A stretch of 24,697 nucleotides of DNA from a virus, in IMG/VR virus record IMGVR_UViG_3300042938_002271, positions 1-24,697 of that record; one strand, given 5' to 3'. Each line of letters begins with the position of its first letter. Position 1 is the first letter of the stretch. Below the pieces are notes generated by a model. That model made no database searches, was not told the origin of the DNA, and saw nothing but the letters and a program-made list of their open reading frames with translations. The position numbers were made by a program, and so were the translations under genes. Positions 23,743-24,697 of the stretch are shown in pieces.

Positions 23743-23936
23743 TAATGATAATGAAAGCTACCCCTAACGCCAAGATGGATAAGGTCATCTCCAAGTCTTG
23801 GACTCTAAACCGGCATTGGTCTAGGTTTAGGCCTTGGCCTTGGTCCAGCGTCTGGAGCAATATCTGGTTTTGGTCCGACTCTTGGAGTATAGATGAGGTC
23901 TGTTCAAATTCTTGGAGGAAGAGCAACAATGATTAG
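23739..23936 (+). CDS. Trp-rich array unit 11
   Basis: 65 residues with 9 Trp. The start is a tandem ATGATA-ATGATA-ATGAAA (MIMIMK), giving three in-frame ATGs; AGGAG at 23728-23732 is the SD. The first 20 residues lack Trp, then SWTLNRHWSRFRPWPW and VWSNIWFWSDSW follow. It ends SWRKSNND with TAG, so the overlap with unit 12 is 8 bases. Confidence 0.78.
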   Translation: MIMIMKATPNAKMDKVISKSWTLNRHWSRFRPWPWSSVWSNIWFWSDSWSIDEVCSNSWRKSNND

Positions 23937-24126
23937 AAAAGCTATAGGACCTGGGTCTGCGTCTTGGGCAAACGACAAAAATAGCAGTCCACTTGGTAGG
24001 TTAGGGCACTGGTCTTGGATGACAATTCTACCATTTTCATTTTGCCCTGGAGCGACTAAAGCCCTGTCGTTGTGGTTCGATGACGCCTTAAGCTACAGAT
24101 CTTGGAACTGGAGAAAACAAATATGA
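23929..24126 (+). CDS. Trp-rich array unit 12
   Basis: 65 residues with 6 Trp, starting MIRKAIGPGSASW (ATG-ATT-AGA-AAA). GGAGG at 23914-23918 is the SD. The middle is more hydrophobic than in other units (MTILPFSFCPGATKALSLWF). It ends NWRKQI-stop. The +1 frame is closed by several stops. Confidence 0.78.
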   Translation: MIRKAIGPGSASWANDKNSSPLGRLGHWSWMTILPFSFCPGATKALSLWFDDALSYRSWNWRKQI

Positions 24127-24314
24127 TTAGAAAAGCATGGGCGGAGTCTAAATGCTGGAATGTTGGTTGGCGTATGTCAAAGTCTACTTTCACTTTTACG
24201 TGCATCTCAGCTACTGGGCCTAACTTACGATTTCACTGCAGAGCTTGGTCTACTTCTGATTATTGGTGTTGTTGGAGAGTCTACGTAATTAACTGTTGGA
24301 GTAGCAACGTATGA
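24123..24314 (+). CDS. Trp-rich array unit 13
   Basis: 63 residues with 7 Trp and 6 Cys, the most Cys-rich unit (CW, CCW and a final CWSSNV-stop). It starts MIRKAWAESKCW (ATGA overlap, SD GGAG 24110-24113). A Thr/Phe-rich stretch (SKSTFTFTCISATG) lies in the middle. The +1 frame is open for about 53 codons. Confidence 0.78.
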   Translation: MIRKAWAESKCWNVGWRMSKSTFTFTCISATGPNLRFHCRAWSTSDYWCCWRVYVINCWSSNV

Positions 24315-24463
24315 TAAGAAAGTTTAATTGGCCTATTTCTGATTGCTGGTCTGAGATTAAACCCTGGTCTATCTCTTGGGATAGGTCGGTTACTGCTTGG
24401 AGTTGGACAGTTCACGAACTCTGGTCTAGTAACTGGTCTCGTTCTAAGGGATGGGGGAGCTAA
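24311..24463 (+). CDS. Trp-rich array unit 14
   Basis: 50 residues with 9 Trp at positions 7, 13, 19, 23, 30, 32, 38, 42 and 48, a fairly even 4-7 residue spacing. It starts MIRKFNWPISDCW (ATGA overlap, SD GGAG 24298-24301) and ends GWGS with TAA, whose last base begins the next ATG. The +1 frame is open through the junction for about 72 codons. Confidence 0.78.
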   Translation: MIRKFNWPISDCWSEIKPWSISWDRSVTAWSWTVHELWSSNWSRSKGWGS

Positions 24464-24645
24464 TGATAAGAAAAGCTTTAAAACCTATAGCTACTTCTTG
24501 GAGATTATGCCTACTTACAAGCTACCGCGGCGGTAGAAGTAATATGTCTTATTCTTGGAAAAAAGAAAGAAGCCTAAGTCTACAACAAAGAGAAGGCCGT
24601 ATTATAAACAGGTACCTTTCTAAGTCTTGGAGTGCTAACAATTGA
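24463..24645 (+). CDS. Trp-rich array unit 15, low Trp
   Basis: 60 residues with only 3 Trp, starting MIRKALKPIATSW. The middle is Arg/Lys/Gln-rich (KKERSLSLQQREGRIINRY), unlike its neighbours, but both ends keep the array signature: the MIRKA start and SWSANN-stop, with GGAG (24629-24632) as the next SD. This shows the ends are conserved independently of the body. Confidence 0.75.
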   Translation: MIRKALKPIATSWRLCLLTSYRGGRSNMSYSWKKERSLSLQQREGRIINRYLSKSWSANN

Positions 24646-24697
24646 TAAAGAAAACAAACGCACAGATTTTTGACCGTTCACAATGTTGGAAAGAAGA
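24642..24697 (+). CDS. Trp-rich array unit 16, cut by window edge
   Basis: Starts at TTG (TTGA overlap with the unit 15 stop) and reads MIKKTNAQIFDRSQCWKE to the end of the window. It shows that the array continues. Confidence 0.65.
   Translation, partial: MIKKTNAQIFDRSQCWKE

Larger units (their letters stand above)
21799..24697 (+). repeat. Tandem array of Trp-rich mini-genes
   Basis: Fifteen complete ORFs and a sixteenth cut by the window edge follow each other head to tail, one about every 150-220 bases. Nearly all stop and start codons overlap. Starts are mostly ATG-ATA-AGA-AAA or a variant; bodies are rich in TGG, TCT and AGG (Trp, Ser, Arg). Ten units end Trp-x4-stop. The TGG of that Trp plus the next codon forms GGAG, beginning 13 bases before the next start. 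Central parts differ strongly between units while the ends are kept. No transposase, recombinase or regular spacer pattern is present. Confidence 0.9.

Noticed and set aside
22365-23929. Long minus-strand frames opposite the array, for example 22365-22745 and 23726-23929
   Set aside because: They arise because TGG/TCT-rich sequence gives few stops on the opposite strand; they lack SD sites, and their repeated Asp-Gln-Leu patterns mirror the plus-strand repeats.
22047-24697. The regularly recurring ATGATAAGAAAA elements as a CRISPR or other direct-repeat array
   Set aside because: Only about 12 bases recur, spacing varies from roughly 150 to 220, and the elements coincide with start codons and SD sites of ORFs.
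21799-24697. TGA recoded as Trp, which would fit a Trp-rich region
   Set aside because: Trp is already encoded by TGG throughout, recognised genes elsewhere are intact under the standard code, and most array junctions have TAA right after TGA.
21799-24697. Array units as RiPP precursor peptides (conserved leader, variable Trp/Cys core, as in darobactin-type WxWSxS cores)
   Set aside because: The constant start is only 4-5 residues, cores are long and unlike each other, and no radical-SAM or other maturase is in the window. It remains possible if such a gene lies further right.
21799-24697. Diversity-generating retroelement target region
   Set aside because: No reverse transcriptase or template repeat was seen, and variation is not limited to adenines.

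Overview
This window reads as an internal segment of an AT-rich, uncultivated tailed double-stranded DNA phage (Caudoviricetes) or a very similar provirus. The main evidence is a recognisable large terminase subunit on the minus strand, next to a zinc-finger primase-like protein, a MoxR-type AAA+ ATPase paired with a von Willebrand A (VWA) protein, two glycosyltransferase genes, and many small, tightly packed phage-type hypothetical genes. Start and stop codons overlap, Shine-Dalgarno (SD) sites are strong, and the genetic code is standard (TGA is a true stop). I recognised no tRNA, rRNA, CRISPR array, integrase or insertion sequence.

Layout. (1) 1-6244: a 5'-truncated Cys-rich protein, a GT2 glycosyltransferase, a GT9+GT2 fusion and four unknown genes, closed by an intrinsic terminator at 6341-6382. 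(2) 6463-11514: three unknown genes, a hidden 116-codon gene without a standard start codon (8160-8510), and the MoxR/VWA pair with a perfect hairpin between them. (3) 11515-16887: an unknown minus-strand gene, the primase-like gene (plus) and the terminase (minus). The start codons at both divergent junctions share the same four bases, CATG. (4) 16886-18647: very small genes, several with membrane helices, closed by a second strong terminator. (5) 18738-21367: conserved phage hypotheticals, several with zinc-ribbon cysteines, closed by a third terminator. (6) 21482-24697: one conserved phage gene followed by the most unusual part of the window.

That last part, from 21799 to the window end, is a tandem series of 15 complete short ORFs and one cut by the window edge (39-82 codons each). 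They encode extremely tryptophan-rich, Ser/Arg-rich proteins: by my count 110 Trp in 935 residues, and 14 of 70 in one unit. From the third unit on, nearly every start is ATG-ATA-AGA-AAA or a close variant (Met-Ile-Arg-Lys). Almost every stop overlaps the next start (ATGA, GTGA, TTGA or TAATG). Ten of the 15 units end in Trp-x4-stop, where the TGG codon together with the next codon forms the GGAG SD site of the next unit. The array continues past the window. I know of no described system with this architecture. The sequence supports a translationally coupled family of rapidly diversified Trp-rich mini-proteins. Their function is open; a membrane-active, adhesive or virion-decorating role is speculation. 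Six units are also largely open in the +1 frame, which there reads as a Leu/Gly-rich protein. This is probably a by-product of the Ser-Trp-Arg codon pattern but deserves a test.
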